Positions 8,879 through 18,669 are shown, numbered from the stretch's first letter. The stretch: 64,000 bases of DNA from Burkholderia sp. Bp8963 (GCF_003854275.1 NZ_QTQP01000001.1:248001-312000), one strand, 5' to 3'. Notes: generated from the letters alone by a model not told the origin. A program made the numbers and translations.

Positions 8879-9871
8879 ATGCGAGCCATGCTGATCGACC
8901 GCGTCGGCCACTCGGATGCGCTGCGGCTGGCCGACGTGCCGAAACCGGAACCGGGCCCCGGCGACGTGCTGATCCGCGTAGCGTGCGCGGGCGTCAACCC
9001 GGCCGACTGGAAATGCCGGGAAGGCTACCTCGGCGCGTTCATGCAGTACACGTTTCCGTTCGTGATCGGCTTCGACGTCGCGGGCGTCGTCGAAGCGGTC
9101 GGCGCGGGCGTCGAGGGCTTCGCGCCCGGCATGCGCGTGTTCGCGCAGACCGACGTCGGCGCCGGCAAGTGGGGCGCCTATGCGGAATACACGGCCGTGC
9201 GCCACGACTCGGTCGTGCGGCTGCCCGACACGCTCGGCTTCGCGGAAGCGGCGACGGTGCCGACTCCGGCACTCGCCGCGTGGACAGGACTGTTCGACGA
9301 CGGCGGCCTGCAGCCCGGCCAGAAGGTGCTGGTCCACGGCGGCGCCGGCGCGGTGGGGACGTTCGCGATCCAGCTCGCGACGCGTGCGGGCGCCGAGGTT
9401 GCCGCAACCTGCAGCGCGGCCAACCGTCCGTTCGTCGAATCGCTCGGCTGCGCGCACAGCATCGACTACCGCGCGCAGGACGTGCACGACGCCGTCCGTG
9501 CATGGGCGCCCGGCGGCGTCGATCTCGTGCTCGACGCGGTCGGCGGCGGCACGCTGCCCCGCGCGCTCGACCTGCTGGCGCCGGGCGGAACGCTCGCGAA
9601 CATCATGACGCTCGTTGCCGAAGACGCGGAGCGGCTGGCCACGATTGCATCGGAAGCGGCCCGGCGCGGGCTGCGCACCGCGATGACCTTCAGCCGCATG
9701 CCGAGCGGCGAGCGGCTCGGACGGATCGCCGCGCAGCTCGCGGACGGACGCGTGCGCGTGCCGCGCTTCGAACGCCTGCCGCTCGAACAGGCTGCGCGGG
9801 CGCTGGACCTCGTTCAATCGGGCGACGCGAAAACCAAGCTGGTGCTGCAAGTTGCGGATATCACCGGATGA
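8879..9871 (+). CDS. NADP-dependent quinone oxidoreductase-like protein (zinc-free MDR)
   Basis: A 330-residue medium-chain reductase. CAGVNPADWKCREG and FPFVIGFDVAGVVEAVG identify the GroES-like domain; VLVHGGAGAVGTFAIQLA (about 145-165) is the nucleotide loop. The structural and catalytic zinc ligands of alcohol dehydrogenases are absent, as in QOR/enoyl-reductase relatives. Start at 8879 has AAAAGGAG upstream; a longer in-frame extension lacks a ribosome site. It probably reduces an enone or quinone intermediate. It stands between the Dabb protein and two SDRs in one plus-strand operon. Confidence 0.85.
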   Translation: MRAMLIDRVGHSDALRLADVPKPEPGPGDVLIRVACAGVNPADWKCREGYLGAFMQYTFPFVIGFDVAGVVEAVGAGVEGFAPGMRVFAQTDVGAGKWGAYAEYTAVRHDSVVRLPDTLGFAEAATVPTPALAAWTGLFDDGGLQPGQKVLVHGGAGAVGTFAIQLATRAGAEVAATCSAANRPFVESLGCAHSIDYRAQDVHDAVRAWAPGGVDLVLDAVGGGTLPRALDLLAPGGTLANIMTLVAEDAERLATIASEAARRGLRTAMTFSRMPSGERLGRIAAQLADGRVRVPRFERLPLEQAARALDLVQSGDAKTKLVLQVADITG

Positions 9872-9896
9872 GCACATCGCTCCGGATCAATCGACC

Positions 9897-9968
9897 GACA
9901 AGATGCCGACACGAGACTGACAAGCTACCGACAAAACAGCGACAAGACACCGACAAAAAGGACACACA
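9897..9968 (+). repeat. degenerate 11-bp tandem repeat upstream of SDR gene
   Basis: GACA occurs at 9897, 9908, 9919, 9930, 9941 and 9952, exactly 11 bp apart, then once more at 9961. Units include GACAAGATGCC, GACACGAGACT and GACAAGCTACC. The array fills the space between the stop of the oxidoreductase gene (9871) and the SDR start (9969), and its last units replace a normal ribosome-binding site apart from AAAAAGGA. Confidence 0.75.
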
Positions 9969-10844
9969 ATGACGGACACCCGAACCCGAACCCTCGCGGG
10001 CAAAGTCGCGCTCGTCACCGGCGCGAGCCGCGGCATCGGCCGCGCGATCGCGCAGCGCCTCGCGTCCGAAGGCGCGACCGTGGTGGTGACCGCGCGCAGC
10101 CTCACGCAATCGGCGAGCATCGCCGGCACGCTCGCCGAAACGGTCGCGCTGGTCGAGCAGGCGGGCGGCCGCGCGATTCCGCTCGCGGCCGACCTGTCGA
10201 ACGCGGCCGAGCGCGACACGCTCGTCGCGCGCGCGGCCGACGCGGCCGGCGGACTCGACATCCTCGTCAACAACGCGGGCGTGGCCGACTACGAACGCGT
10301 CGAGACGATGCCAATGGCGATGTTCGACACGACGATCGAACACTATCTGCGGATCCCGTTCGCGCTCGCGCAGGCGGCGATCCCGCTGATGCGCGCGCGT
10401 GGCGCGGGCTGGATCGTCAACGTCGGCTCGGTCACCGCGCTGTCGCCGCCGCGGCCGTTCGACGCATTCGCGCGCGCGGGCGGCGCGACCGTGTATGCGG
10501 CTGCCAAGGCCGCGCTGTCGCGCTTCACGCAGGGCCTCGCGGCCGAACTCGAACCGGACGGAATCGCGGTGAACCTCGTCGCGCCGAGCACCGCGATCCG
10601 CACGCCGGGCGCGGCCCGCTACATCCCGGAAGGCTATCCGACCGAAGACGTCGCGTATCTGGCCGAGACGGCGCTCGCGCTGTGCCGGCTGCCGGCGCGC
10701 GAGCGCACCGGCGTGATCGCGCACAGCCTGCACTTTCCGCTCGCGCACGGGCTCGCGGTGCGTTCGCTCGACGGCCGCACGCCGCTGCCGCCGCCGGCGA
10801 TCCCCGCGTATGCGCATCCGCTCATCAACCCTGAAGGACTCTGA
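9969..10844 (+). CDS. SDR family oxidoreductase
   Basis: A 291-residue SDR: GASRGIG (18-24), NNAG (101-104), Ser in NVGS (about 154) and Tyr176-x3-Lys180 (YAAAK). A 10-residue insertion before the Tyr (PRPFDAFARAGG) and a long C-terminal tail ending HPLINPEGL set it apart from the other SDRs here and place it in a subgroup of 280-300-residue enzymes. Arg in TARS after beta-2 favours NADP(H). The stop is 2 bp before the next ATG, so the two are coupled. Confidence 0.9.
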   Translation: MTDTRTRTLAGKVALVTGASRGIGRAIAQRLASEGATVVVTARSLTQSASIAGTLAETVALVEQAGGRAIPLAADLSNAAERDTLVARAADAAGGLDILVNNAGVADYERVETMPMAMFDTTIEHYLRIPFALAQAAIPLMRARGAGWIVNVGSVTALSPPRPFDAFARAGGATVYAAAKAALSRFTQGLAAELEPDGIAVNLVAPSTAIRTPGAARYIPEGYPTEDVAYLAETALALCRLPARERTGVIAHSLHFPLAHGLAVRSLDGRTPLPPPAIPAYAHPLINPEGL

Positions 10845-10846
10845 CC

Positions 10847-11671
10847 ATGACTGCATCGCTTCGCATCGACGGCGGCACCGCCGTGATCACCGGCGCGGCC
10901 AGCGGCATCGGCAGCGGGCTCGCGCGCCGTGCGGCCGCGCTCGGCATGCGTGTCGTGCTGGCCGACCTCGACCCGGCCAGGCTCGACGCGTTCGCCGCGA
11001 CACTCGACACCGACGTGCTGTGCGTGCCGACCGACGTCAGCCGGCCGGAGGCAGTCGACGCGCTCGCGGACGCCGCGTGGCAGCGCTTCGGCGGCGTCGA
11101 CCTGCTGTTCAACAATGCGGGCGTGATGGCGACCGGGTTCAGCTGGGAGATCACGCCCGAGCGCTACGAACGGAGCTTCGCGATCAACGTGCACGGCGTG
11201 CTGAACGGCATTCGCAGCTTCGTGCCACGGATGCTCGCGCGCAACGTGCCCGCGCGCGTCGTCAACACGGCGTCGGTCGGCGGGTTCCTGCCGAGCCCGC
11301 TGATGTCGCCTTACTCGGCGACGAAGTTCGCGGTGGTCGCGCTGACCGAATCGCTCTATGGCGAACTGAAGTTGCTCGGCTCGCCTGTCGGTGTGTCGCT
11401 GCTCGCGCCGGGGCCCGTGCTGAGCGGAATCTTCAACGACCCGTTCGGCGACGCGCACGATCGCCCGGCGGTGCGCGGATTCGTCGATACGATGCGCGCG
11501 ATGCTGAACGCGCACGGCCTCACCCCCGACGAGTTCGCCGAGCGCGTGTTCGACGGGATCCGCGAAGGGCGTTACTGGCTGATTCCGCAACCCGAGACGA
11601 TCGACGGCGCGCTGCAGCGGCGCACGGACGACATCCTCGCCGCGCGCGATCCGTCGCTGCCGTCGTTCTGA
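10847..11671 (+). CDS. SDR family oxidoreductase
   Basis: A 274-residue SDR with GAASGIG (16-22), NNAG (89-92), Ser143 and Tyr156-x3-Lys160 (YSATK). Asp40 in ADLD suggests NAD(H). The C-terminal half has EFAERVFDGIREGRYWLIPQPE, seen in SDRs that resemble FabG-like and retinol-type dehydrogenases. It starts 2 bp after the preceding SDR and ends the plus-strand operon before the hairpin at 11700. The substrate is unknown. Confidence 0.9.
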   Translation: MTASLRIDGGTAVITGAASGIGSGLARRAAALGMRVVLADLDPARLDAFAATLDTDVLCVPTDVSRPEAVDALADAAWQRFGGVDLLFNNAGVMATGFSWEITPERYERSFAINVHGVLNGIRSFVPRMLARNVPARVVNTASVGGFLPSPLMSPYSATKFAVVALTESLYGELKLLGSPVGVSLLAPGPVLSGIFNDPFGDAHDRPAVRGFVDTMRAMLNAHGLTPDEFAERVFDGIREGRYWLIPQPETIDGALQRRTDDILAARDPSLPSF

Positions 11672-11699
11672 CCGGCGTCGCGCGCGAACGCGCGCAAAA

Positions 11700-11739
11700 A
11701 CACCGTCGCGGCGTGCATTCCTGCACGCCGCGGCGGTGT
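11700..11739. terminator. strong bidirectional hairpin terminator
   Basis: An 18-bp stem with one G-T pair (11700-11717 pairs with 11722-11739) closes on a TTCC loop. On the minus strand it is followed by TTTTT, giving a rho-independent terminator for the small minus-strand gene at 11805. It also lies at the end of the plus-strand SDR operon, preceded by AAAAA. Confidence 0.8.
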
Positions 11740-11804
11740 CGCTTCACATCTGCATTGGCTGGCGTGCCGGCCACTCGAAGGATGCGGCCGGCTGGCTTGC
11801 CTGC

Positions 11805-12059
11805 TTACATCTTCGTGCCCGAAGAATGCTGCCTTCCGCTCGGGTCGCCGCCGCGATCGGGCGGCGTATTGTTCTGATCGATCTTCGCGAGCATGAAGCC
11901 GCCAGCCGGAGGCAGGGTGCCGGGCGCGCGATGCACCGTTTGCGCGCCGTCGGCGCGTGGGGTGGCAGGGATCGGCGAACCGGACGATTGCGCGCCCGGT
12001 TGAGCGAACGCCGAGAGGGAAACGGCCGCAAGGACGGCGGCGATCGCGTGCTTGTTCAT
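11805..12059 (-). CDS. small secreted hypothetical protein
   Basis: An 84-residue protein with a clean signal peptide (MNKHAIAAVLAAVSLSAFA, cleavage after AFA) and a Pro/Gly/Ser-rich, mostly disordered mature part. The start at 12059 has AAAGGAG at good spacing; an upstream in-frame start has none. It is monocistronic, closed by the terminator at 11700-11739. No family is recognised. Its placement at the operon boundary gives no functional clue. Confidence 0.65.
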   Translation of the reverse strand: MNKHAIAAVLAAVSLSAFAQPGAQSSGSPIPATPRADGAQTVHRAPGTLPPAGGFMLAKIDQNNTPPDRGGDPSGRQHSSGTKM

Positions 12060-12360
12060 GGCGACTCCTTTCGCGACAACACTGCGTGACAAGTGTCAAC
12101 TGAATCAGTCTAGGTCGCGAAACTTAACGCCACGTGAAGATACGCGTTTGCGCGGATGACAGGATCCTTCACCGTGCACGGGCACGGGTGATGCTTTGAA
12201 CGTAGGCACGACCGCATGCGCGTGCCGGTGACGCACGATCAGGTTCCCCGCATCGTGTCGGCCGGCGTCAACGCACGCGATCGCGCGTGAACAGCCGCGA
12301 TCTTCAGGCCGGTCGGACGATGCCGATAAATGCCGGGCCGCACACCGCCCGGCGTGCGCG
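12060..12360. other. intergenic region, possible promoter of the small secreted protein
   Basis: No gene is supported in these 301 bp. The minus strand holds TTGACA (12094-12099) within the palindrome TTGACA-CT-TGTCA, a possible -35 or operator 35 bp upstream of the start at 12059. A plus-strand reading frame through the interval lacks a ribosome site and is not supported. Confidence 0.4.
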
Positions 12361-13077
12361 TCAGGCGCCAACCGCCTTCACGATGTACTGGCTCGTCGGC
12401 ACCACGTCGATCTTGTCGAAATCGATGAAGCGCGCACAGCTGTCCATCATCTCGGCGACGTTGCGCTGGAACTTCTCGTCGTCGCCGACCGCGTCGAAGA
12501 ATGCGTGCGGATCCGTCATCGCGGCGGCCGGGAAGCATTCCTCGACGATCGCGTCGTAACCGGGTGCCGCATGCGTGAGCGCGCGCACGACGACGTTCTG
12601 CACGTACAGGAAATTGTCCTGCGTGTCGATCGCGACGCGCGTGTGATGGCTGTGCCACACGTCGAGCCACGCGTCGTGCGTAAGGCGCGGCGGCCGCTTC
12701 AGGAACGCGAGCTGCGAAAACCCGCTGGTGCGTTCGCCGGGCCGCGCCGGGAAGCGCGTGTTCGGAATCGGCTGCGACTCGGTGACGAGATAGGCGGCCA
12801 TGTGCGGGACGACCGTGCGCACCGCGTCGTCGAACGGCTGCCGGAACATCGGGTTCGCGCTGTCGATCCACACGGCCGCGATCCCGTCGATGGACGGATG
12901 CGTGTTCACCTGCTTCAGCGCCGCGGCGGGCACGACGTCCGCGTCGGCGACATTGACCTGCACGCCGTGCGCGCCGAGCGACAGCAGCTTGTCCGCGAGC
13001 TGCGCGCGCACCGTGCGGCTCCATTGATCGGGCGCGGCCTGCGCGTCGCGCCACAACACGTAAATGACTTTCTCCAT
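12361..13077 (-). CDS. EthD domain-containing protein
   Basis: A 238-residue protein with two ferredoxin-like halves. VIYVLWRD opens the first, and the second contains FLKRPPRLTHDAWLDVWHSHHT, the EthD signature (KRPxxxTxExFxxxWxxxH). EthD-like proteins are small dimeric barrels found in ether, steroid and polyketide pathways, acting as cyclases or decarboxylases or with unknown roles. It follows the BaiE-like gene by 63 bp on the minus strand, and both share the promoter region near 13666-13718. Confidence 0.8.
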   Translation of the reverse strand: MEKVIYVLWRDAQAAPDQWSRTVRAQLADKLLSLGAHGVQVNVADADVVPAAALKQVNTHPSIDGIAAVWIDSANPMFRQPFDDAVRTVVPHMAAYLVTESQPIPNTRFPARPGERTSGFSQLAFLKRPPRLTHDAWLDVWHSHHTRVAIDTQDNFLYVQNVVVRALTHAAPGYDAIVEECFPAAAMTDPHAFFDAVGDDEKFQRNVAEMMDSCARFIDFDKIDVVPTSQYIVKAVGA

Positions 13078-13140
13078 TGCTCGGGCTCCAGGTGGAAATA
13101 ACAGTGACGGCGGACAGGGACGGTTGCCATGCCGCCGGAT

Positions 13141-13638
13141 TCAGTGCGCGGTGTCCGGCTGCGCGGCGGGTGCGAACCGGTTCGCGGTCAGCGTGAACGA
13201 CGGCGGGATCGGCGACGTCACGCTCTCGAACAGCCGCTCGTGACGCGTCGCGCGGATGCGCCATACGCCGTCCTGCTTCACGTATTCGTCGTCGTAGAAC
13301 GCGGTGCCGTGCAGCAGGTAGTCGTCGTCGAGATTGATCGCGTGATCCTCGAGAAACCACACGCCGCGTGCGCGATCGGCCGCGACGAGCGTGAGTTCCG
13401 GGTGATGGCCGTGATGCATCGTCAGGAACGTCGGCTTGCCGATCAGCGCCTGCAGGCTCGACACGAATGCATCGCGGCCGTCGTACGCATATTTGCCGCC
13501 GTGCAGGCGCGCGCTGCAGTCGGTTGTCAGGCATTGCGCGAGCAACGCCCAGTCGTGCGTGTCGACCGCGCGGAAGTACCGGTATTTCAGTTGACGGATC
13601 TGCTCGAATTCGTGGAGTGTCCGGGTCGTGTCGTCCAT
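13141..13638 (-). CDS. SnoaL/NTF2-fold protein with BaiE-like dehydratase pattern
   Basis: A 165-residue NTF2-fold protein. Tyr21 and Asp26 (in YFRAVD), His75 (MHHGHHPEL) and Asp98 (WFLEDHA) line up with the Tyr, Asp, His and Asp of the bile-acid 7-alpha-dehydratase BaiE as I recall it, with matching spacing. The family also contains ketosteroid isomerase-like and scytalone dehydratase-like enzymes. A dehydratase acting on a hydroxylated alicyclic intermediate is the best guess. It heads the minus-strand pair with the EthD protein and diverges from a second SnoaL gene at 13843. Confidence 0.75.
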   Translation of the reverse strand: MDDTTRTLHEFEQIRQLKYRYFRAVDTHDWALLAQCLTTDCSARLHGGKYAYDGRDAFVSSLQALIGKPTFLTMHHGHHPELTLVAADRARGVWFLEDHAINLDDDYLLHGTAFYDDEYVKQDGVWRIRATRHERLFESVTSPIPPSFTLTANRFAPAAQPDTAH

Positions 13639-13665
13639 CGCCGCGCCTCGTGGTGGTATCGACGG

Positions 13666-13671
13666 ATGGTA
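13666..13671 (-). promoter_or_regulatory. putative -10 box for the BaiE-like/EthD operon
   Basis: The minus strand reads TACCAT in a TTCCTACCATCCG context resembling TTCCTATCATCGG at 4436-4441. It lies 25 nt from motif copy B1 and 28 nt upstream of the start at 13638. Confidence 0.4.
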
Positions 13672-13696
13672 GGAACGATCGCCGCCGCATCACATC

Positions 13697-13718
13697 GTCT
13701 GATTGGGTGATTGGGGCC
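13697..13718. promoter_or_regulatory. shared operator-like motif, copy B1
   Basis: The core reads GTCTGATTGGGTGATT. It lies 25 nt upstream of the minus-strand -10 for the BaiE-like gene. The match to copy A is weaker than that of B2, but position and spacing agree with copy A relative to its minus-strand promoter. Confidence 0.4.
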
Positions 13719-13750
13719 GCCCATGTGCACTACGCACGCCGCGCCGTTTC

Positions 13751-13772
13751 GTCCGAACGGATGATGGCCGCC
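13751..13772 (+). promoter_or_regulatory. shared operator-like motif, copy B2
   Basis: The core reads GTCCGAACGGATGATG followed by GCCGCC. The first base of the motif lies 36 nt before TACCGT (13787-13792), a TAnnnT-type -10 and the same distance as in copy C (21335 to TACCGT at 21371). It is placed to activate the SnoaL-SDR-SDR operon. Confidence 0.55.
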
Positions 13773-13786
13773 CGGCATCGCGCCTG

Positions 13787-13792
13787 TACCGT
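13787..13792 (+). promoter_or_regulatory. putative -10 box for the SnoaL-SDR-SDR operon
   Basis: TACCGT lies 36 nt downstream of the start of motif copy B2 and about 50 nt upstream of the ATG at 13843. The identical hexamer at identical spacing occurs at 21371-21376. Confidence 0.45.
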
Positions 13793-13842
13793 GGATGTCG
13801 ACGCACCGCACCCGCCGCGTGCGTCGATACCAAGGAGATGGC

Positions 13843-14343
13843 ATGACGCCCACCGAACAACTGGAGACGCGGCTGCGCAGGCTCGAGGACGCCGACGCGA
13901 TCCGCCGCCTGAAGGCACGCTACTTCACGAGCTGCGACCGGAAGGATCCCCAACGGATGCGCGACTGCTTCGCGCCCGGCGCCGTGCATATCGACTATGG
14001 GCGGATCGGCGTGTTCGAGCACCGCGATGCGCTCGTCGACGTGTTCGAGCGGCTCGGCTGCCATCCGCACATCGTCGAGATGCACCACGGCGTGAACCCG
14101 GACATCACGGTGCTCGACGACACGCATGCGCGCGGCACGTGGGGCCTGCACTACCAGATGATCGACACGAACGCGCACACGCTCACGCAGCTCGGCGCGT
14201 ATTACGACGACGAATACCGGAAGGTCGACGGCGAATGGAAGATCGCCGCGACGCGCTGCGTCGTCACGTCGACGCTGAGCGCCCGCTACGAAGGCGATGC
14301 GCGCGGCGTGCTGTTTGCCGGCACGCTGCCGCTGGTCGCGTGA
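13843..14343 (+). CDS. SnoaL/NTF2-fold protein (BaiE-like paralogue)
   Basis: A 166-residue protein paralogous to the one at 13141. Tyr27 and Asp32 (YFTSCD) and His81 (MHHGVNPDITV) are kept, but the position equivalent to the catalytic Asp is Tyr104 (TWGLHYQ), so its chemistry may differ. AAGGAG precedes the chosen ATG. It heads an operon with two SDRs. The stop codon is the first triplet of a 13-bp tandem repeat. It may be an isomerase, a dehydratase or a non-catalytic binding protein. Confidence 0.75.
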   Translation: MTPTEQLETRLRRLEDADAIRRLKARYFTSCDRKDPQRMRDCFAPGAVHIDYGRIGVFEHRDALVDVFERLGCHPHIVEMHHGVNPDITVLDDTHARGTWGLHYQMIDTNAHTLTQLGAYYDDEYRKVDGEWKIAATRCVVTSTLSARYEGDARGVLFAGTLPLVA

Positions 14344-14392
14344 AACCGCCGCCTGAATCCGCTGGCTGAATTTGCCGCCTGAATTTTCCGAT
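14341..14392 (+). repeat. 13-bp tandem repeat, four units, anchored on the stop codon
   Basis: Units are TGAAACCGCCGCC, TGAATCCGCTGGC, TGAATTTGCCGCC and TGAATTTTCCGAT. The TGA of the first unit is the stop codon of the SnoaL gene. Because 13 is not a multiple of 3, the repeated TGA falls in all three frames. Confidence 0.8.
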
Positions 14393-14430
14393 TCTCGCGT
14401 TTCATCAGCATCGAACAGGAGACACCGAAC

Positions 14431-15297
14431 ATGGCAAAGAACAACGACGCGCCGATCGCCGTCGTGACGGGCGCATCGCGCGGCGCGGGCAGGGGCATCG
14501 CGCGCGCACTCGGCGCGGCCGGCGCGACCGTCTACGTAACGGGCCGCTCGCAGCACGAAGGCGATGCGCCACTGCCCGGCACGATCCACGAGACCGCGCG
14601 CGAGATCGACGCACTCGGCGGCCGCGGCATCGCGGTGCCGTGCGACCACGCGGACGACGCGCAGGTCAACGCGCTGTTCGAGCGCGTCGAGCGCGAGTGC
14701 GGACGCCTCGACATCCTCGTCAACAACGCGACGTATCTGCACGACCAGCTGATCCTGCCGGGCCCGTTCTGGGAGAAGTCGCTCGACCTCGTGAACATCC
14801 TCGATGTCGGCCTGCGGTCCGCGTACGTCGCGAGCTGGCACGCGGCGCCGCTGATGACGAAGCGCCGCGGCGGGTTGATCGCGTTCACGTCGTCGTTCGG
14901 CGCGAGCTGCTACATGCACGGCGCCGCATACGGCGCGCAGAAGGTCGGCGTCGACAAGTTCGCGAAGGACATGGCCGTCGACCTGAAGCCGTTCGACGTC
15001 GCGGCCGTGTCGATCTGGATGGGGCCGCTGCGCACCGAGCGCACGACGCGCGTGTGGGATGAGCACCCCGATCTGTACAAGGAATTCTCGCTCGTCGCAG
15101 AAAGCCCCGAATTCACGGGTCGCGTGATTCATGCGCTGTACCGGGACCCCGAACGGATGGCGCTGTCGGGCCAGGTGCTGGTCGGCGCGGAAGCGGCACT
15201 CAAGTACGGGATCGCCGATCTCGACGGCAAGCAGCCGCCGTCTTACCGCGAACTGCTCGGCGGGCCCGTGCAGGCGCATCCGGCAATCGTCGCATGA
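14431..15297 (+). CDS. SDR family oxidoreductase (DHRS1-like)
   Basis: A 288-residue SDR: GASRGAG (14-20), NNAT (98-101), Ser154/155 and Tyr167-x3-Lys171 (YGAQK). Arg39 in TGRS favours NADP(H). The long loop after NNAT (LILPGPFWEKSLDLVNILDVGLRS) is characteristic of DHRS1-type SDRs; human DHRS1 reduces steroids and xenobiotics, though no such activity can be claimed here. CAGGAGAC precedes the ATG. It is the second gene of the SnoaL-SDR-SDR operon. Confidence 0.85.
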   Translation: MAKNNDAPIAVVTGASRGAGRGIARALGAAGATVYVTGRSQHEGDAPLPGTIHETAREIDALGGRGIAVPCDHADDAQVNALFERVERECGRLDILVNNATYLHDQLILPGPFWEKSLDLVNILDVGLRSAYVASWHAAPLMTKRRGGLIAFTSSFGASCYMHGAAYGAQKVGVDKFAKDMAVDLKPFDVAAVSIWMGPLRTERTTRVWDEHPDLYKEFSLVAESPEFTGRVIHALYRDPERMALSGQVLVGAEAALKYGIADLDGKQPPSYRELLGGPVQAHPAIVA

Positions 15298-15377
15298 ATC
15301 GCAATTCGCACACATCGATGGGAATCCTGAATGAGAAGGCCGCGCGCGTTGCGCCGGCGAATCGAGGAGAGGAAAAC

Positions 15378-16154
15378 ATGGCTCGGCTGGAAGGAAAGGT
15401 AGCAATCGTCACCGGCGGCGCGCGCGGGATGGGCGCGGCGACGTGCCGGCTGTTCGTTGCGGAAGGCGCGCGCGTCGTGATCGCCGACGTGCTCGAAGCG
15501 GAAGGCGAGGCGCTCGCGCGCGAGCTCGGCGATGCCGCGCGCTTCATGCGGCTCGACGTTGCCGACGAAGCGAACTGGGCGCGTGTCGCCGCGGCAACGG
15601 CCGATCAGTTCGGCCGCATCGACGTGCTCGTGAACAACGCGGCGGTGCTGAAGTTCGGCTGCATCACCGAGCTGTCGACACGCGATTTCGAACGCGCGGT
15701 GTCGATCAACCTGGTCGGCACGTTCATCGGCATCCGCACGATCGCGCCGCGCATGATCGCGCAGAAAAGCGGCTCGATCGTCAACATCTCGTCGGTGGAC
15801 GGGTTGCGCGGCGTCAATGCGCTCGCCGCGTACGTGTCGAGCAAGTGGGGCGTGCGCGGGCTCACGAAGGTCGCGGCGCTCGAGCTCGGCCATCAGGGCG
15901 TGCGCGTGAACTCGATCCATCCGGGCGGCGTGAACACCATGATGTCGAACCCGACCGGCGCGCCACTCGACGAAGTCAACCAGCATTACACGCACGTGCC
16001 GCTGCAGCGCGTCGGGCTGCCCGACGAAATCGCGCGCGCGACGCTGTTCCTCGCGAGCGACGACGCGTCGTACTGCAACGGCGCGGAACTGGCGGTCGAC
16101 GGCGGGATGGCCGCGGGCGCGTATTACCCCGGATTGCCGGGTGCGCCGTTTTGA
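15378..16154 (+). CDS. SDR oxidoreductase, 3-alpha(20-beta)-hydroxysteroid dehydrogenase-like
   Basis: A 258-residue SDR: GGARGMG (13-19), Asp37 (NAD preference), NNAA (86-89), Ser138/139 and Tyr152-x3-Lys156 (YVSSKWGVRGLTKVAALELG). The VSSKWGVRGLTK stretch and the ELAVDGGMAAG end resemble bacterial 3-alpha(20-beta)-hydroxysteroid and cyclohexanol dehydrogenases. ATG 15378 follows GAGAGGAAAAC. It ends the operon. A secondary alcohol on an alicyclic ring is a reasonable substrate class; the exact one is unknown. Confidence 0.85.
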   Translation: MARLEGKVAIVTGGARGMGAATCRLFVAEGARVVIADVLEAEGEALARELGDAARFMRLDVADEANWARVAAATADQFGRIDVLVNNAAVLKFGCITELSTRDFERAVSINLVGTFIGIRTIAPRMIAQKSGSIVNISSVDGLRGVNALAAYVSSKWGVRGLTKVAALELGHQGVRVNSIHPGGVNTMMSNPTGAPLDEVNQHYTHVPLQRVGLPDEIARATLFLASDDASYCNGAELAVDGGMAAGAYYPGLPGAPF

Positions 16155-16687
16155 GCGGTGCCGCGTTTCATGCGCTCTGGTCAGATGTTTGTGTACGCAA
16201 CCTAATTCAGGGTTTGCAGCAGTAGCGAAAACGTGAATATGTGCGCGCGGCAGGCACGTTCGTTGCGCGCCGCTCGCGCAGGCCGGATTTGCCGTTTCCA
16301 CGAAACCCTTGCCGGGCGGTGCGCTGCACCGATCCGGCGCATGCGGTGCCCGCCGCTTGCGGGTAAAAATTGCGCGCAAGCAACCCACATGCCGGTGCGC
16401 CGGCATGCACCAGTCTTGCTGCAACGCAACGCCAGCAGGGTATTGGCGATGGTATGCTGGACGTCATCATGTAGTGGTACGTCAGGTCGCATGCATGGCG
16501 AAACTCGCGTTCGCACACTCTAACGAGACACACCATCCTCTCGCACGCATCACGGCTCCGACACGCGCGCCGCACGCGTGTCGCGTCCTGCGCGCGGTCT
16601 GCGCTGCGACCTGGCTCCCGATCGGCTTATCCATCTTGCGGGCTCCGCCCGCTCCCCCCATCCCCGCCCGATAAATCTGGAGACACC
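16155..16687. other. 533-bp intergenic region upstream of pckG
   Basis: No gene is supported. It contains a hairpin with 8-bp arms (CATGCCGG / CCGGCATG, 16388-16407) and, near 16440-16520, less GC-rich sequence that probably holds the pckG promoter. Short frames on both strands cross it, but they lack ribosome sites and plausible protein composition. Confidence 0.5.
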
Positions 16688-18553
<1,866 letters not shown>

Positions 18554-18591
18554 TGAATGGCGCCGGTTGGTCCGGCGCATGGCAACCGAAG

Positions 18592-18629
18592 TCCCGCGCC
18601 GGCCACGTGTGCCGGCGCGGGATTTTTTT
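18592..18629 (+). terminator. rho-independent terminator of pckG
   Basis: A perfect 12-bp stem (TCCCGCGCCGGC / GCCGGCGCGGGA) with a CACGTGT loop is followed by seven T residues. It lies 39 bp after the pckG stop. Confidence 0.92.
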
Positions 18630-18669
18630 CATGCGCGCCGCTCGCGCCCGGCGACGCGCGCGCCATCGC

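Noticed and set aside
9897..9952. Minus-strand TGTC repeats as a multiple Pho box
   Set aside because: The 11-bp TGTC spacing looks like PhoB sites, but the A after TGTC is present only once and no -10 follows; best explained by the tandem repeat.
9897..9968. Possible CRISPR-like array
   Set aside because: The repeat unit is 11 bp and degenerate, without unique spacers; it is a simple tandem repeat.
16207..16575. Cys-rich 122-residue minus-strand frame upstream of pckG
   Set aside because: No ribosome site, biased composition, and overlap with other spurious frames; treated as regulatory DNA.
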